Counted from the first letter of the stretch, positions 32,317 to 43,857 are shown. The stretch is 64,000 nucleotides of DNA from Bostrychus sinensis (GCA_020698575.1 CM036255.1:33926411-33990410), one strand, 5' to 3'. The notes: generated by a model not told the origin, from the sequence alone. A program made the numbers and translations.

Positions 32317-32324
32317 ACTTCACT

Positions 32325-32896
32325 GAGCTCACACTGCACAGACTTACACTACATTATAAAGACAAAACTATTTAACTTTATTTATTTAAAATAAACTCTT
32401 TGTCTAAATGAATTCATCAGTCAAACCCAGTCAGACTTTCTTTCTAGAGAACATTTAAAACAGCCTCAGTTAAGAACAGGCCACACACACACCATCAGTA
32501 ACAGTAGACTCACCGCTCACACTGCTCTGTAAAAATAAAACAATATTAGGTTTCACAAAATATATTTTAATTAATTTTAATTAGTAGGATTTTATTATTT
32601 TTTTTATCATAAAAACCTAAAACCTGAAACAACCATGTAGAAATAAGTCTGGGCTTAGTTCTAGTCTACCTCTCCTGGTTTTGTTCTGTTTAGTCCTAGT
32701 TTGGTCTTTGTTTAGTCCAGGTTCAGGGATATTTTGGTCCAGGTTTCCTCTTGGTTTAACCCTGGTTTATACATAGTTTAGTACTGATTTAGTCCTGGTT
32801 TAGTTCTAAATCTGACCTGATGCTGAAGCTGTTTCAGAGTTGTTTACCAGTTTCTCCACAACTGAATGGTTTTGTAACAGTCTCTGAACGGCTGCA
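32325..32896. other. V-J intergenic DNA of cluster D
   Basis: Shared V 3' flank, then a diverged GGTTTAGTCCTGG tract (about 32,650-32,810), then the ATG-led frame into J-D from 32,820. No gene. Confidence 0.55.
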
Positions 32897-32935
32897 GGTT
32901 TTTGTACGACCACTCAATGAGTTTGTATCACTGTG
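32897..32935 (+). other. 23-RSS of J-D
   Basis: Nonamer 32,897-32,905, 23-base spacer, heptamer 32,929-32,935. Confidence 0.92.
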
Positions 32936-32973
32936 GTTCACGTTCGGTGGAGGAACCAGACTGGAGCTGAACT
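32936..32973 (+). CDS. Immunoglobulin light-chain J segment J-D
   Basis: 38 bases, same sequence as the other J segments, with donor GTAAGT. Confidence 0.93.
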
Positions 32974-34250
32974 GTAAGTCATTTCAACTTCTTCATATTT
33001 TCTTCTAAACTCACTTCACAAACTCATCTCTTCCATGTTTGTCTGGATATTTGCTGTTTGTGTTTTTATTCTGTGAAATGTCAGTGTCTCCTGCTCTTCA
33101 CTAAGATCTTATTGTTAAAACATTTACACGTATTTAAGATTCTTTTTTGTGGTCATTGATTGTTTTTTTATATCTTCTAATGAAAATGTGAATTTTTCAT
33201 AGATTATTTCTCAGTTTTCATTAAAATATATTATCTTGATCATGTTCTGTATCTTTTGTCCTGAATTTCACCTGAGGACACAAGTATTTATCAATTCTAA
33301 TCTTAAAACTTTTATAATCTATAAACTGGACACAAAAAATATTTTTAAACCAATTTTTTGTCTTTAAGGAGATTTTCCACTGTTTATCTTTAGCTCTGAA
33401 ACCTTTCTGTCGTCACGCTTCAGCAGTGCAGCCTCTCTGTCTGTTTAAAATATACTTTTTTTATTTTATTTTACCATATTGGACATTTATTTAATTTAAA
33501 AATATTCTTGTGGTGTTTCATTTTTATTTCTATGTATGTTTCACAAAATGATTGTTTATTTCTAATCTAATTAATTTTGGATTTAGAACAAACATATTTT
33601 CAATAACGTTTTCTGGTTTTAATTGTGGAGACTGTTTTTTTTTAAACTTTGTTAACAATGTGCTGAATTGTTTTTTCTTTCTTTTTTTTTTTTGTTTATC
33701 TCCTGATCAACTTTTTTATTTCAGTTTAAAATTAGAAAACTAATGTAAAAGAAACTTAACATGAACAGTGTCTCATGTTAAAGTCTTGAGGTTTTTCTCT
33801 GTTTATCTTTAGCTCTGAAACCTTTCTGTCGTTCTGCTTCAGTGGAGCCTCTCTGTAACAGAGCTCTTTTTCCACTGACGCAGTTTGGACTAAAAATTGC
33901 TAAACTAAAATTGTTTATTAGAAAAGCAGAACTTTTCTGTTTTTTTTAATATAAATAATTTTTTGTATTTTTATGAATTTGGTGGAGTTTTTGTCAGTTC
34001 TGTATTCTGTATTTTCAGATTTCTTTGTTCACTTTTTTATACTTTTTCTTTCAATCCATTTATTTTTACACTTTACTATTGTTATAGACTTAGTGGTTTA
34101 AAATTCCCAATTTTAAATGTGCATAAAAGCATAACCTACATTAAAATTGACTACATGTTGTTTGTCTTTCCTCTGCTAAATCATCCCATTGACCTTACTG
34201 ACTCTTCATAATGTATTGTATTTACATATTGTCCCATTGTGTGTCTGCAG
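32974..34250 (+). other. J-C intron of cluster D
   Basis: 1,277 bases, the longest J-C intron. Positions about 33,010-33,530 have no counterpart in A, C or E. A partial duplicate of the TTTATCTTTAGCTCTGAAAC block is present (33,390 and 33,800). No gene. Confidence 0.7.
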
Positions 34251-34579
34251 TGGGGCGAGTGGAGCCCACCCTGACAGTGCTGCCCCCCTCCAGAGAGGAG
34301 CTGGCCCAGGGGAAGGCCACGCTCATGTGCCTGGCCAACAAGGGCTTCCCGTCAGACTGGAGCGTGTCCTGGAAGGTGTCCGGCGGCGGCGGCGGCCGGG
34401 AGCAGAGCCGGAGCCCCGCGGTGCCGCAAAAGGACGGCCACTACAGCTGGAGCAGCAGCCTGACGCTCCCCGCACACCAGTGGAGGGACGGGGGCGTGGC
34501 TGTGAGCTGTGAGGCCAGCCAGGGCTCCCAGAGTCCAGTGTCACACACACTGAGCGCACTGCAGTGTTCCCAGGACTGA
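34251..34579 (+). CDS. Immunoglobulin light-chain C exon C-D
   Basis: 329 bases, five-glycine form, same protein as C-A and C-B. TGA at 34,577-34,579. Confidence 0.95.
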
Positions 34580-34699
34580 CACACTCACTGGGATCAGGCA
34601 GAGCGCCCTCTGCTGTCAGCTCACGCCTCTACAGCTACAGCTACACTTCACTTACTGCGCCGCACACACACCTCTGTCGGAATTGGGACGTCCCGCTTC

Positions 34700-34705
34700 A
34701 ATAAA
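34700..34705 (+). promoter_or_regulatory. Poly(A) signal of C-D
   Basis: AATAAA at the conserved distance after the stop. Confidence 0.75.
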
Positions 34706-34819
34706 GAGCTGCTCATCAAAAGCATGTTTCTGTCTTGAGCTGGTTGTGATGGAACACTTTCAATAAATACACAATAAACCTGCACTCACCTGTGTCTCTG
34801 AGTCTCTGTTCTTTTCACC

Positions 34820-35625
34820 CACTCATAAACCACAATTTACTCATGGTCAGATCACACTGGGGAGAAAACATTCAGCTGTTCAGTTTGTACTAAAAACTGA
34901 GATTCAATACAATATACACTAATGTGAATTAAAACACACATAAGATAATGTTTTATTTTTCGTAAGTGTAGATTACAGTCACTGTATTAAAAAAATTGTA
35001 AAATTCATGGTAAATTACTGGCAGCTGTGGTTACCTGAGTTTTACCGTAAAAACAATCTGGTGCCATATAAAATTAATTTTCTTCATTTTTTCCATTACA
35101 ATTCCATAAAACAATCTGTTTTTTTCAGATCAGGGACAGTGAGTCATAGACGAGCCAGAAAAGTGCTCAGCTTAATGGAAAAGGTTTTTTTACAGCAGAT
35201 TTCTGGCAACAACAGCTGCCAAGATTTTACCGTTCATGTTGCAGATTTTTTATACACATTGTTAACTGTAGACATCTGGAAATATACATTTTTATTATAA
35301 TAAATAATTCCACATTAATAATATTTTTGATAGTGATACAAACAAACTGATGCACCAAGTGTTAAAACATCCTCATTAATAGCATAGATAGCTTTTAGAC
35401 GAGGTAACGTCAGTCAAAGTAATTGTAAAGAAAAAATAATTTGTCTGATTCTGTAGTTTGTTTTTACCCTTGAGTATAAGAATATTTAGTCTGCTTTATT
35501 TATATAAACAAATGTTTGTTGTACAAATATTATCTTCTATTGCTTTTCTGTCTTTACATAAATAGCTTAATTTTCTCTCAAATGTATTTATTCTTATATT
35601 AAATGTTTCAAAAAAGAAAAATGTA
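34820..35625. repeat. Post-C block of cluster D
   Basis: Direct-repeat copy of 24,520-25,319, including the TTACCGTAAAA-type palindromic repeat. No gene. Confidence 0.6.
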
Positions 35626-35858
35626 CTAATGTTCCATTGTACAATAGCAATCTTCAGCCTGAACTCCACTGATGGTCAGAGTGAAGCGAGACCCAGATCC
35701 ACTGCCTGAAAAACGACTGGGAACACCTGAGACTCGAGTTGATGTTCGATAGATGAGAAGTTTGGGAGATTCTCCTTCTCTCTGTTGGTCCCAGTGTAAA
35801 GCGTCGCCATTAGAATAACGATATACATCCACACTGGGGGAACACTGTAAATCTATTT
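35626..35858 (-). pseudogene. V pseudogene V11 (family 1 relic)
   Basis: Near-identical copy of V7 with the same truncations, WDQQ change and lost RSS; one visible difference is VSGVPSRF in place of VSDVPSRF. The lesions therefore predate the duplication. Confidence 0.85.
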
Positions 35859-36246
35859 TTCAAACCAATCATTTCTTTGTATTCCCTGCTCCTTTTAAGT
35901 TTGTAATAATGTCCTGACAATTCTCCACTGTTGGAAAACAACTGAAGTAGGTTGTTTAATTTTTACAAAGACAATTTTAATGAAACTGCACTGAAAATAA
36001 AGATGACAGAGTCAGAACAGAGCTGTTTGTCTGAAGAACAAAAAATGTTGAAAACAAGTGTTATTGATGATTTTTGGGGGTGCATTTTGATTTTACATAA
36101 ACATTAGTTTGATGTTAATTTTGATTAGTTTAAAAGTTTTAAAAATAAAAATGGCTTGATTTATATAATTCTCATAATGTAGTGTAAGTCTGTGCAGTGT
36201 GAGCTCAGTGAAGTGAAACAGTTTCAGTTCAGTTCTGACTGAGGGA
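35859..36246. other. Gene-free DNA between V11 and V12
   Basis: Direct-repeat copy of 25,553-25,940, with no coding signal. Confidence 0.6.
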
Positions 36247-36274
36247 GGTTTTTGTACGACTGTTTTTCACTGTG
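36247..36274 (-). other. 12-RSS of V12
   Basis: Heptamer 36,268-36,274, 12-base spacer, nonamer 36,247-36,255. Confidence 0.92.
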
Positions 36275-36786
36275 TGAACACTCGCTTGATATAGTGATAA
36301 CTCTGACAGTAGTAAACAGTATAATCTTCAGCCTGAACTCCACTGATGGTCAGAGTGAAGTGAGACCCAGATCCACTGCCTGAAAAACGACTGGGAACAC
36401 CTGAGACTCGATTTGTTGCAAGATAAATGAGAGCTTTAGGGCTCTCTCCATCTCTCTGTTGGTACCAGTTTAAGTAGTAGCCATTAATAAAATCATAGCC
36501 CACATTCTGACTGACAGTACACTGTATGTTGACGGTGGCCCCCAGGGCGGCCCTCACTGCTCCAGCCTGAGTCACTGTCACCTGTCCTCTGGACTCTGAA
36601 CACACACAAACACAAAGCACCTGATGGTTTAGTCTGGTTGGTCTCAGAGGGACGGATGTGGACAGAGGACAGCAGTGGGACTCTCTGGACTTTACCTGTG
36701 AAGCAGCAGCAGAGGACAGTCCACATGAGGACGCACACCAAAGTCATGTTGGTGATGAGGAGGGCTTCTGTGGCTTGTGTTGTCAT
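36275..36786 (-). CDS. Immunoglobulin light-chain V segment V12 (family 1), intact
   Basis: Leader exon 36,696-36,786 and V exon 36,275-36,595. CDR1 QNVGYDFINGYY, germline end YYCQSYHYIKRVFT (two codons shorter than V2). All landmarks present. It lies 3' of C-D on the opposite strand, so inversional joining to J-D is expected. Its upstream DNA belongs to the right arm of the inverted duplication. Confidence 0.92.
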
Positions 36787-36826
36787 GAAGGACAGCTGCC
36801 AGTGCTCCAGAGTGCACCTCTCAGGA

Positions 36827-36868
36827 CTATAAAGTGTCCCACTGGACCATGCTGCTGCTCATGCAAAG
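36827..36868 (-). promoter_or_regulatory. V12 promoter
   Basis: CTATAAAG (36,827-36,834) and ATGCAAAG (36,861-36,868). Confidence 0.6.
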
Positions 36869-37385
36869 TGTCAAACATTTACATCAGAAAAGGTTTGAGT
36901 GGAGCCTCTGGAGAGCTGAGTTCAGGACCAGACCAGAGCTTTATGAGAAAACAAACTGTGGAACTAATGATGCATGAAGAAGTGCTCTGGCTCTGTTTAG
37001 AACTACACCTGGGTAAAGGTTAGAGAAAGTCTGTGCAGTAAACTGAATGAACACATGAACAGATTAAACAGATGTCACTGTAACCCTAATAAATAACACA
37101 CTACCAACTTTAACTGTAAAAACACCACTAAAGCTAATATCTGATGCACAGTATTTTCAGGTCTGGTCAGCTGTGAACAAAGTGATAGGATTTTGTAACA
37201 TAGATTATGAAATGCTGATTCATGTCGTCACATCTCCATCTACTGTGAGTCTCCTCAACAACATCTGCAGAACATCACTACCTGCCACTAACAGCCTCTG
37301 TGCAGTGGTCTGTCTAATAGTCCTTATGTGTTCACTTTATAAAAGTGTACAGTGTGCTTTAAACAACTGTGGCCTTTCAGACGTT
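36869..37385 (-). repeat. V-upstream block in front of V12
   Basis: Third full copy of the block described in front of V3. Confidence 0.7.
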
Positions 37386-38040
37386 CAGGTTAATAATCCC
37401 AGAAGAAATTTAAAATATCTTAAAATCAGGACAACCAAAAAGAGCGTTGTGTTTATCGGTGTGTGGTGTTAGACTCTGGAATGGTTTAGGTGAGGACCTC
37501 CAGCAGTGTCCACACATTCATCACTTTAAAGCACTTTTCAAAAAGGAAGTGTTCACAAGGTCCAGGGCTGAAGAAGGGCATTACTTTACACAGTCTGTGC
37601 AGGGAGGGAACTAATGTAAATGTATATGGTATTATGACTATAGCATAATATATAGGATCATTACTGTTACTGTGGCTATTATAACATTATAAACACTAGT
37701 ATATTAATCAGTTATTAGAACAGTTCTTCACAGTGTATATAGCCTATAGTATTATATTTTATTATACAATACCTAGTTGGAAGTGTATGGTGTGTATTGT
37801 GTTTTGTGTATTATTGTATTCAATGAAACCAGGAAGTTTTGTTTAAAGATCATTTCTGTTTATTAAGAAGGGGTGGGATTTTTTTAGGTAGCACTCCTTT
37901 CCACTTCTTTGTTGAGCAGGAAAAACACGTTGTTAGTTATGAGCAATGTGATATTTTGACTTTTGCACTTATTTATATTGTCAAATGTGTTTGCTCAAAA
38001 TAAGAAATCATGTTTTTACCAACACAATTAATGATTTTAA
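37386..38040. other. Gene-free DNA, mirror of 28,851-29,499
   Basis: Read on the plus strand it begins with short LINE-like scraps (NNPRRNLKYL, TTKKSVVFIGV), then AT-rich DNA. Confidence 0.45.
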
Positions 38041-39138
38041 CAAAGGTCTGAGTGGTGATTTCAGTGGGACAAGTGGCCAGCACATTTCATCATCTGAACG
38101 CCTGTAAGTCCACTGGGCCAAACAACATCAGTGCCTTCATTTTAAAGACTTACAGTGAGGAGCTTGCACCAGTGTGGCAACCTTTATTTCAGCGCTCACT
38201 GGACACGCACACTGTCCCCACAGCCTGGAAAACATCACACATAATCCCACTCCCAAAGAAAACCTAAGCAAAAGAGCGCAGTGGTTTCCGAGCTGCAGCA
38301 CTGACTTCAGTTGTTAGCTCAGGTTACTGTGGAGAGGCTGACGTCCTGCCGTGATTCCACTGCGTAAGCTCTGACCGCTACAGTTCATCAGCTAACAACA
38401 GCACATGCTGCTGGTCTCTGTGGTTGCTCTGTACCCAGAGACATCAGTGAAAACACCAACACTGCCCCCAGTGGTTGTCAGTGGAACAGGATTTCCTTTG
38501 AATCAATCCAAAGCTGTTTCAAAACGAATGTCTCAGAATGATCCTCAAGTGCAGAAGTGATGAATTTGTGCATTGGAAGGACTGAATGTGCACATAGGGC
38601 AACCCACAAATGCATAACCAACTATTTACACACAAAATGCAGATTTAAACATGAAAAACACAAATCATTTTGAAATAATTACCACAGATATATTTGCAAA
38701 TTTCAGTCTAGCTGCATACCCCCAGTAGTCATCATTGGAACATTCTTTTGTGAATAAATCTCGCTGGGACAAAATGTGGGAGAAATGTCTCAAAAAGATC
38801 CAAATGTGCAGAGGTGATGAATGCATGAATGGAGCGATCCACAAATGCAGATTGGACTGTTCACTACAAAACTGCAGATGTATAAATGACAAACATGATT
38901 GATTTGTGAAATAATTGCAAATATTATATTTGCAAATTAGAATTTATTTGCAAAAATTGCTGCATGCAAGTCACAAATTAGGCATTTTGAATAAATCATT
39001 CTAGTTGCATCAATTCCTTTTAGTTTTGCATCAGTTAATTACAGTTGTGTTTAAAATAATAGCAGCGTCTTATAAAATGTAAGTAAAGCTCAAAATCCTT
39101 ATTTACAAAATCTTTTTTTTTTTCCATTCATTAGGAAC

Positions 39139-39329
39139 ACTGTACATTATATCGCAACAAAAGTTAAAAAAGCAGTCATCTGGATTAGATTTTTCAAGAG
39201 AAAGCCTCTTGGATCAGAGGTGAAACGTCTTCAACTTGAAAAATCTAATCCAGATGACTGCTTTTTTAACTTTTGTTGCGATGCATTTACCCTGGACGAG
39301 TGAGAGTCTTCACAGACTGTACATTATAT
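39139..39329. mobile_element. Nested retroelement-like insertion inside Tc1, with 14-bp target duplication
   Basis: The direct repeat ACTGTACATTATAT at 39,139-39,152 and 39,316-39,329 flanks 163 bp. The insert is a fold-back: about 45 bases at its left (39,154-39,198) recur inverted at 39,235-39,279. The right part (ACCCTGGACGAGTGAGAGTC) looks like a teleost LINE/SINE tail as I remember it. A 5' inversion during target-primed reverse transcription would give this structure. Confidence 0.75.
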
Positions 39330-39461
39330 TTTACATTAAAACAAGAGAAGACATGTATCAATATTTTAATTACGTTACAGAAAATTACTTCAATATATTG
39401 GGCTGTTCAAAAAAATAGCAGTATCTCCATTATTCATTACAAACTTTGCAAAAGTAAAGAT

Positions 39462-40430
39462 TTAGCATTCTTGTGAATCAGTAAACTCATATTTTGTTGT
39501 ATAACCACGGTTTTTGAGAACTGCTTCACATCTGCGCTGCATGGAGTTGACCAACTTCTGGCACCTGTGAACAGGTTTTCCAGCCCAAGATGATTTGACA
39601 ACGTTCCACAATTCCCCTGCATTTTTTGGTTTTGCCTCAGAAACAGCATTTTTTATGTCACCTCACAAGTTTTCTATTGGATTAAAGTCTGGGGATTGGG
39701 CTGGCCACTCCATAACATTTATTTTGTTGGTCTGGAACCAAGTTGCTGCTCGCTTACTGGTGTGTTTGGGATCATTGTCTTGTTGAAACACCCATTTTAA
39801 GGGCATTTCCTCTTCAGCAAAAGGCAGCATGACCTCTTCAAGTATTTTAATATAAGCAAATTGATCCATGATCCCTGGTATGCGATAAATAGGCCTGACC
39901 CCATAGTAAGAGAAACAGCCCCATATCATGATGCTTGCACCACCGTGCTTCACAGTTTTCAGAGTGAACTGTCTGCAGCCCTTGGACCCAAAAAGAACAA
40001 TCTTACTTTCATCAGTCCACAAAATGTTTCTCCATTTCTCTTTAGGCAAGTCCACATGTTCTTTGGCAAATTGTATCCTCTTCAGTACATGTCTTTTTTT
40101 TAACAGTGGGGCTTTGCGGGGGCTTCTTGCTGATAGGTTAGCCTCACACAAGCGTTTTCTAATTGTCACAGTACTCACAGGTAACTTCAGACTGACTTTG
40201 ATCTCCCTGGAGCTGATCATTGGCTCAGTCTTTGCCATTCTGGCTATTGTTCGATCCATTCGAATGGTACTCTTCCTTTTTCTTCCTCGTCTCTCTGGTT
40301 TTTACGCAATGGAGATCATTTTAGCTGAGCAGCCTATCAAATCCTGCACTTCTTTATATGTTTTCCCCTCTCCAATCAACATTTTAATTAAAACACGCTG
40401 TTCTTCTGAACAATGTGTGAAACGACCCAT
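39462..40430 (-). pseudogene. Tc1 transposase with two nonsense codons
   Basis: Start at 40,430 (MGRFTHCSEEQRVLIKML) and stop at 39,462-39,464, 323 codons including the stop, in one continuous frame. There is a helix-turn-helix N-terminal part. The catalytic triad sits in ILWTDESK, VFQQDNDPKHTS and SPDFNPIENL, with 34 residues between the second Asp and the Glu (DD34E). Two in-frame stops break it: TAA at 40,302-40,304 and TGA at 39,663-39,665, the latter where Tc1 transposases normally have Trp after IENL. No frameshift, so the element died recently. Confidence 0.9.
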
Positions 40431-42103
40431 CTTTCTCAGGTTTTCAGAGAGCACTGAATGAACAATATGTGCTGGCTTCATCCTTAAATAAGGGCCACCT
40501 GAGTGGCACCTGTTTCTTCACATAACGAATGAGCTCACTGATTGAACTCCAGACTGCTATTATTTTGAACACGCCCCTTTCAATTAATTATTCAATTACA
40601 CAGACTCAGAAGCATGTATATCATGAACGTTGGGTCTGTTGTTTTCTCTGGCTCTACTACACCTACTAGTAAATTATTTGCCATGTGATTATATGAATTC
40701 TACCAAAAACAGCGATTCATATGGTTAGTCATGCTGGACTGCTATTATTTTGAACACAACTGTATATTGAAACAAATATAGCTCCATAGAGGAACACAGA
40801 AGACGCGGTGGCCCCCCTCATGCACCTGGTGTGGAAACATCTGGATACAACACAGTTCATACTCCAGAGAGTTACTCATCGACTTCTCTTCCACATTCAG
40901 CAAAATAAAAACAGACCTACTTCTGTCAAAAACTGCATCAACTCACAGCTCATTCCCTGGTCCCACTCTTTCCTCACAGACAGACTACAGCTGCTCAGAG
41001 TTAACAACACACTCTCCTTTGACCAGTACAAGCACTGGGGGCCCACAAGGCTGTGTGAGTTCTCCACTGCTCTTCACTCTCTGCACCAATGACTGTGTCA
41101 TCAAAGCACCCAACCACCATCTTATTACATTTTCAGATGACACAGCACTGGTGGCTCTGCTGTCAGAGGAAGTGCAGCCAGGTCTGTCCCAGGACTGTGT
41201 TGAAAACCTGGTTCTGTGCTGTGACCAGAATGCACTCATTATTAACTCAGCAAAAACACAAGAAGTCATCTTTGGACATTCACAGCTTACCCTAACCCCA
41301 GCTGTCATACACCAGGAAATCATAAAACAGTCAGACTCATTCAAATATCTAGGAGTGAACGTGAACAGCGCCCTCTCCTGGACGTCCCATGTGGATTATC
41401 TCTGCAACAAAGTACAGCGGAGGATCTACTTTTGGAGGAGACTCAGATCTTTTGGAGCGAGCAGGGCCATTCTGAGCCAGTTTTATACAGCCACAGTTCA
41501 GAGTGTGCTACTGTACGGCAGCTCAGTTTGGTTCTGTGGCCTCTCAGTCCTGCTGAAGAACAGGATACAGAGGCTCCTTAACATCTGCTCCAAAACAGTG
41601 GGCCATTCTGTGGGGAACACATTCACAGAGCTGTGTAAAAAACAAACTCTCAGGCTGGCTGAGAAAATCTCTACACACACAGCTCACGTTTGGAATCTGA
41701 ACTCTTCTCTTCTGGGAGGCGTTTTCAAGTGCACTGCTGCAGAAAGAATAAATATAAAAAATCCTTTGTGCCACACTCCTGAACCAGAGGAAGAACACAT
41801 GAACTCTCTATATTGTATTTATGATGAATGAATGAAAGATGAATACTTGTTGTTTATGCTTTTTATGTTTTGGGGCAGATGTGTAGACCAAATTTCTGTT
41901 TATGGGCAATTAAGTTTTATCTTGTTATTGTTTTGTTTGTTTTTTTGTTTTATTTTCCAGAGTAATTTTAACAATCTGAACAGGTGAAAGGTTTCCATCT
42001 TTGTCCTGATTCCCAGCTCCAGTGAGTGTGTCCAGTAGTGAGTAGTGGTGAGTTGTCCCAGAGGCCAGGTCTGTGTGAGCTGTGAGTCTCACTGACTGTG
42101 TGT

Positions 42104-42111
42104 GTTTGCAT
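42104..42111 (+). promoter_or_regulatory. Octamer-like element of V13
   Basis: GTTTGCAT, 7 of 8 bases of ATTTGCAT, about 95 bases before the leader ATG. Confidence 0.55.
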
Positions 42112-42205
42112 ATGTGTGCTGCCTCTCTGCTCCCAGCCGTTAAGAGCCCAGTGCTGCTCAGTGTCTGTGCGGGCCCTTCAGAGCCACTCCCACACCAACA
42201 ACACA

Positions 42206-42643
42206 ATGAGCCTGATGTCCCTGATGTTACTGCTGGCCCTGGGGCTCCTCGTTCGGGGTGAGGACATCTGAGCTCTGGGTCACAGCACTGCTCCTCTGGA
42301 CACCAGCGGGGTTTGTCTCAATAACTCTTCTTCTGTTTTTCAGGTTCTTCAGGAGATATTATCCTGACTCAGACTCCTAAAGCTGCGGCTGTCAATAAAG
42401 GAGTCTCTGTTACAGTCAGATGTCAGATCAGTACAGGTGTAGGGAGTTATTTTGCCTGGTATCTTCAAAAAAGCACAGAACCTCCAAAGCTTCTGATATA
42501 TTCTGCTACTTCTCGTCACTCTGGAGTTTCAAGTCGTTTTAGTGGAAGTGGTTCAGGATCTGATTATTCTCTGACCATCAGTGGATTTGAGGCTGAAGAC
42601 ACAGGAGTTTATTTCTGTCAGCAGCGTTACAGCTACCCACTCA
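42206..42643 (+). CDS. Immunoglobulin light-chain V segment V13 (family 2), intact
   Basis: Leader exon 42,206-42,257 (MSLMSLMLLLALGLLVR) and V exon 42,344-42,643. CDR1 region QISTGVGSYFA, FR2 WYLQKSTEPPKLLIYSAT, germline end VYFCQQRYSYPLT. It lies head to tail against C-E on the other strand, so inversional joining to J-E is expected. The 3' flank matches that of V5 rather than its inverted-repeat partner V8. Confidence 0.92.
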
Positions 42644-42671
42644 CACAGTGAAAAACAGTCGTACAAAAACC
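42644..42671 (+). other. 12-RSS of V13
   Basis: CACAGTG (42,644-42,650), 12-base spacer, ACAAAAACC (42,663-42,671). Confidence 0.92.
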
Positions 42672-43399
42672 TCCCTCAGTCAGACTGAACTGAAACTGAC
42701 TCACTTCACTGAGCTCACACACAGTAAAACAAAGATCATTGAGTTTCTTGTATTAAATATTTATTTCTTGTTTAAAATCACCATCTTTGCTTATTTCCCT
42801 CACACACAAAAAAATTGTTTTATTTTAATAATAACAAACAGAATATGAAGGCAAAGCTTGTAAAGCATATTTAGGAATCCATTTAACCTTTACTCTGTCA
42901 GTGTTTTAATCAGGGAGCTTTGATTTTTCTCAACAAACTGGATATCTGAAAGGCCAAACACAATGTGACTGAGTAAACACAAAATATATTCAACTATTTG
43001 TATGACTATTATTGTCACAAATGTTTCATAACTACTGCAGTCTTTTATGATCAGAAATTCATTTTAAACCATATGGATAGATTTAACCCTGAAGCAGCGA
43101 CTTAATATAAATGTTACACTGCAGTGTCCTGTAATCCTGCTGTTTTATTCTGTTTAATAAGACAATCTTTGACCCTACAAGTTTTAGAATAAATACATTT
43201 TAATTATTTATTGAGATGACATCTCCCACTGAATCTAGAATAATCTGAAAAGTAATGTGTCCATTGTGAGACTGAGAGCAGATATCAGCAGTGTTTTAGA
43301 GACTCAGAGACACAGGTGAGTGCAGGTTTATTGTGTATTTATTGAAAGTGTTCCATCACAACCAGCTCAAGACAGAAACATGCTTTTGATGAGCAGCTC
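42672..43399. other. Gene-free DNA between V13 and C-E
   Basis: AT-rich, inverted match to 16,950-17,450 near V5. The end is the C 3' flank. Confidence 0.55.
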
Positions 43400-43405
43400 T
43401 TTATT
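43400..43405 (-). promoter_or_regulatory. Poly(A) signal of C-E
   Basis: Minus-strand AATAAA, about 120 bases past the stop. Confidence 0.75.
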
Positions 43406-43525
43406 GAAGCGGGACGTCCCAATTCCGACAGAGGTGTGTGTGCGGCGCAGTAAGTGAAGTGTAGCTGTAGCTGTAGAGGCGTGAGCTGACAGCAGAGGGC
43501 GCTCTGCCTGATCCCAGTGAGTGTG

Positions 43526-43857
43526 TCAGTCCTGGGAACACTGCAGTGCGCTCAGTGTGTGTGACACTGGACTCTGGGAGCCCTGGCTGGCCTCACAGCT
43601 CACAGCCACGCCCCCGTCCCTCCACTGGTGTGCGGGGAGCGTCAGGCTGCTGCTCCAGCTGTAGTGGCCGTCCTTTTGCGGCACCGCGGGGCTCCGGCTC
43701 TGCTCCCGGCCGCCGCCGCCGCCGCCGGACACCTTCCAGGACACGCTCCAGTCTGACGGGAAGCCCTTGTTGGCCAGGCACATGAGCGTGGCCTTCCCCT
43801 GGGCCAGCTCCTCTCTGGAGGGGGGCAGCACTGTCAGGGTGGGCTCCACTCGCCCCA
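43526..43857 (-). CDS. Immunoglobulin light-chain C exon C-E
   Basis: 332 bases, six-glycine form, the same protein as C-C. TGA at 43,526-43,528 on the minus strand. Confidence 0.95.

Larger units (their letters stand above)
39042..40762 (-). mobile_element. Tc1-like DNA transposon, near full length
   Basis: 1,721 bp with ends CAGTTGTGTTTAAAATAATA and, inverted, TATTATTTTGAACACAACTG (one mismatch in the part shown). It is flanked by TA (39,040-39,041 and 40,763-40,764). The left arm of the inverted duplication keeps the empty site (AGTTAATTATATTGAAAC). It carries a transposase reading frame on the minus strand and a nested insertion. Confidence 0.93.
38041..41870 (+). pseudogene. CR1/L2-like LINE fragment, right copy, split by Tc1
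   Basis: Same pieces as 26,770-28,850, in opposite orientation: the RT N-terminal piece at 38,052-38,267 and the palm/C-terminal part at 41,019-41,831 with the FSDDTALVAL site. The Tc1 element lies in the non-RT stretch between them. The protein of the main piece is identical to the left copy. Confidence 0.8.
36595..42650 (-). repeat. Right arm of the large inverted duplication
   Basis: From the V12 leader to V13. It matches 25,962-30,299 in reverse, apart from the Tc1 element at 39,042-40,762. The excess length between shared landmarks (28,837-26,406 against 42,206-38,052) is 1,723 bases, exactly the Tc1 plus its 2-bp duplication. Confidence 0.85.

Noticed and set aside
39595..40461. Plus-strand frames of 63-177 aa over Tc1
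   Set aside because: Antisense to the transposase frame, which carries the DD34E motifs.
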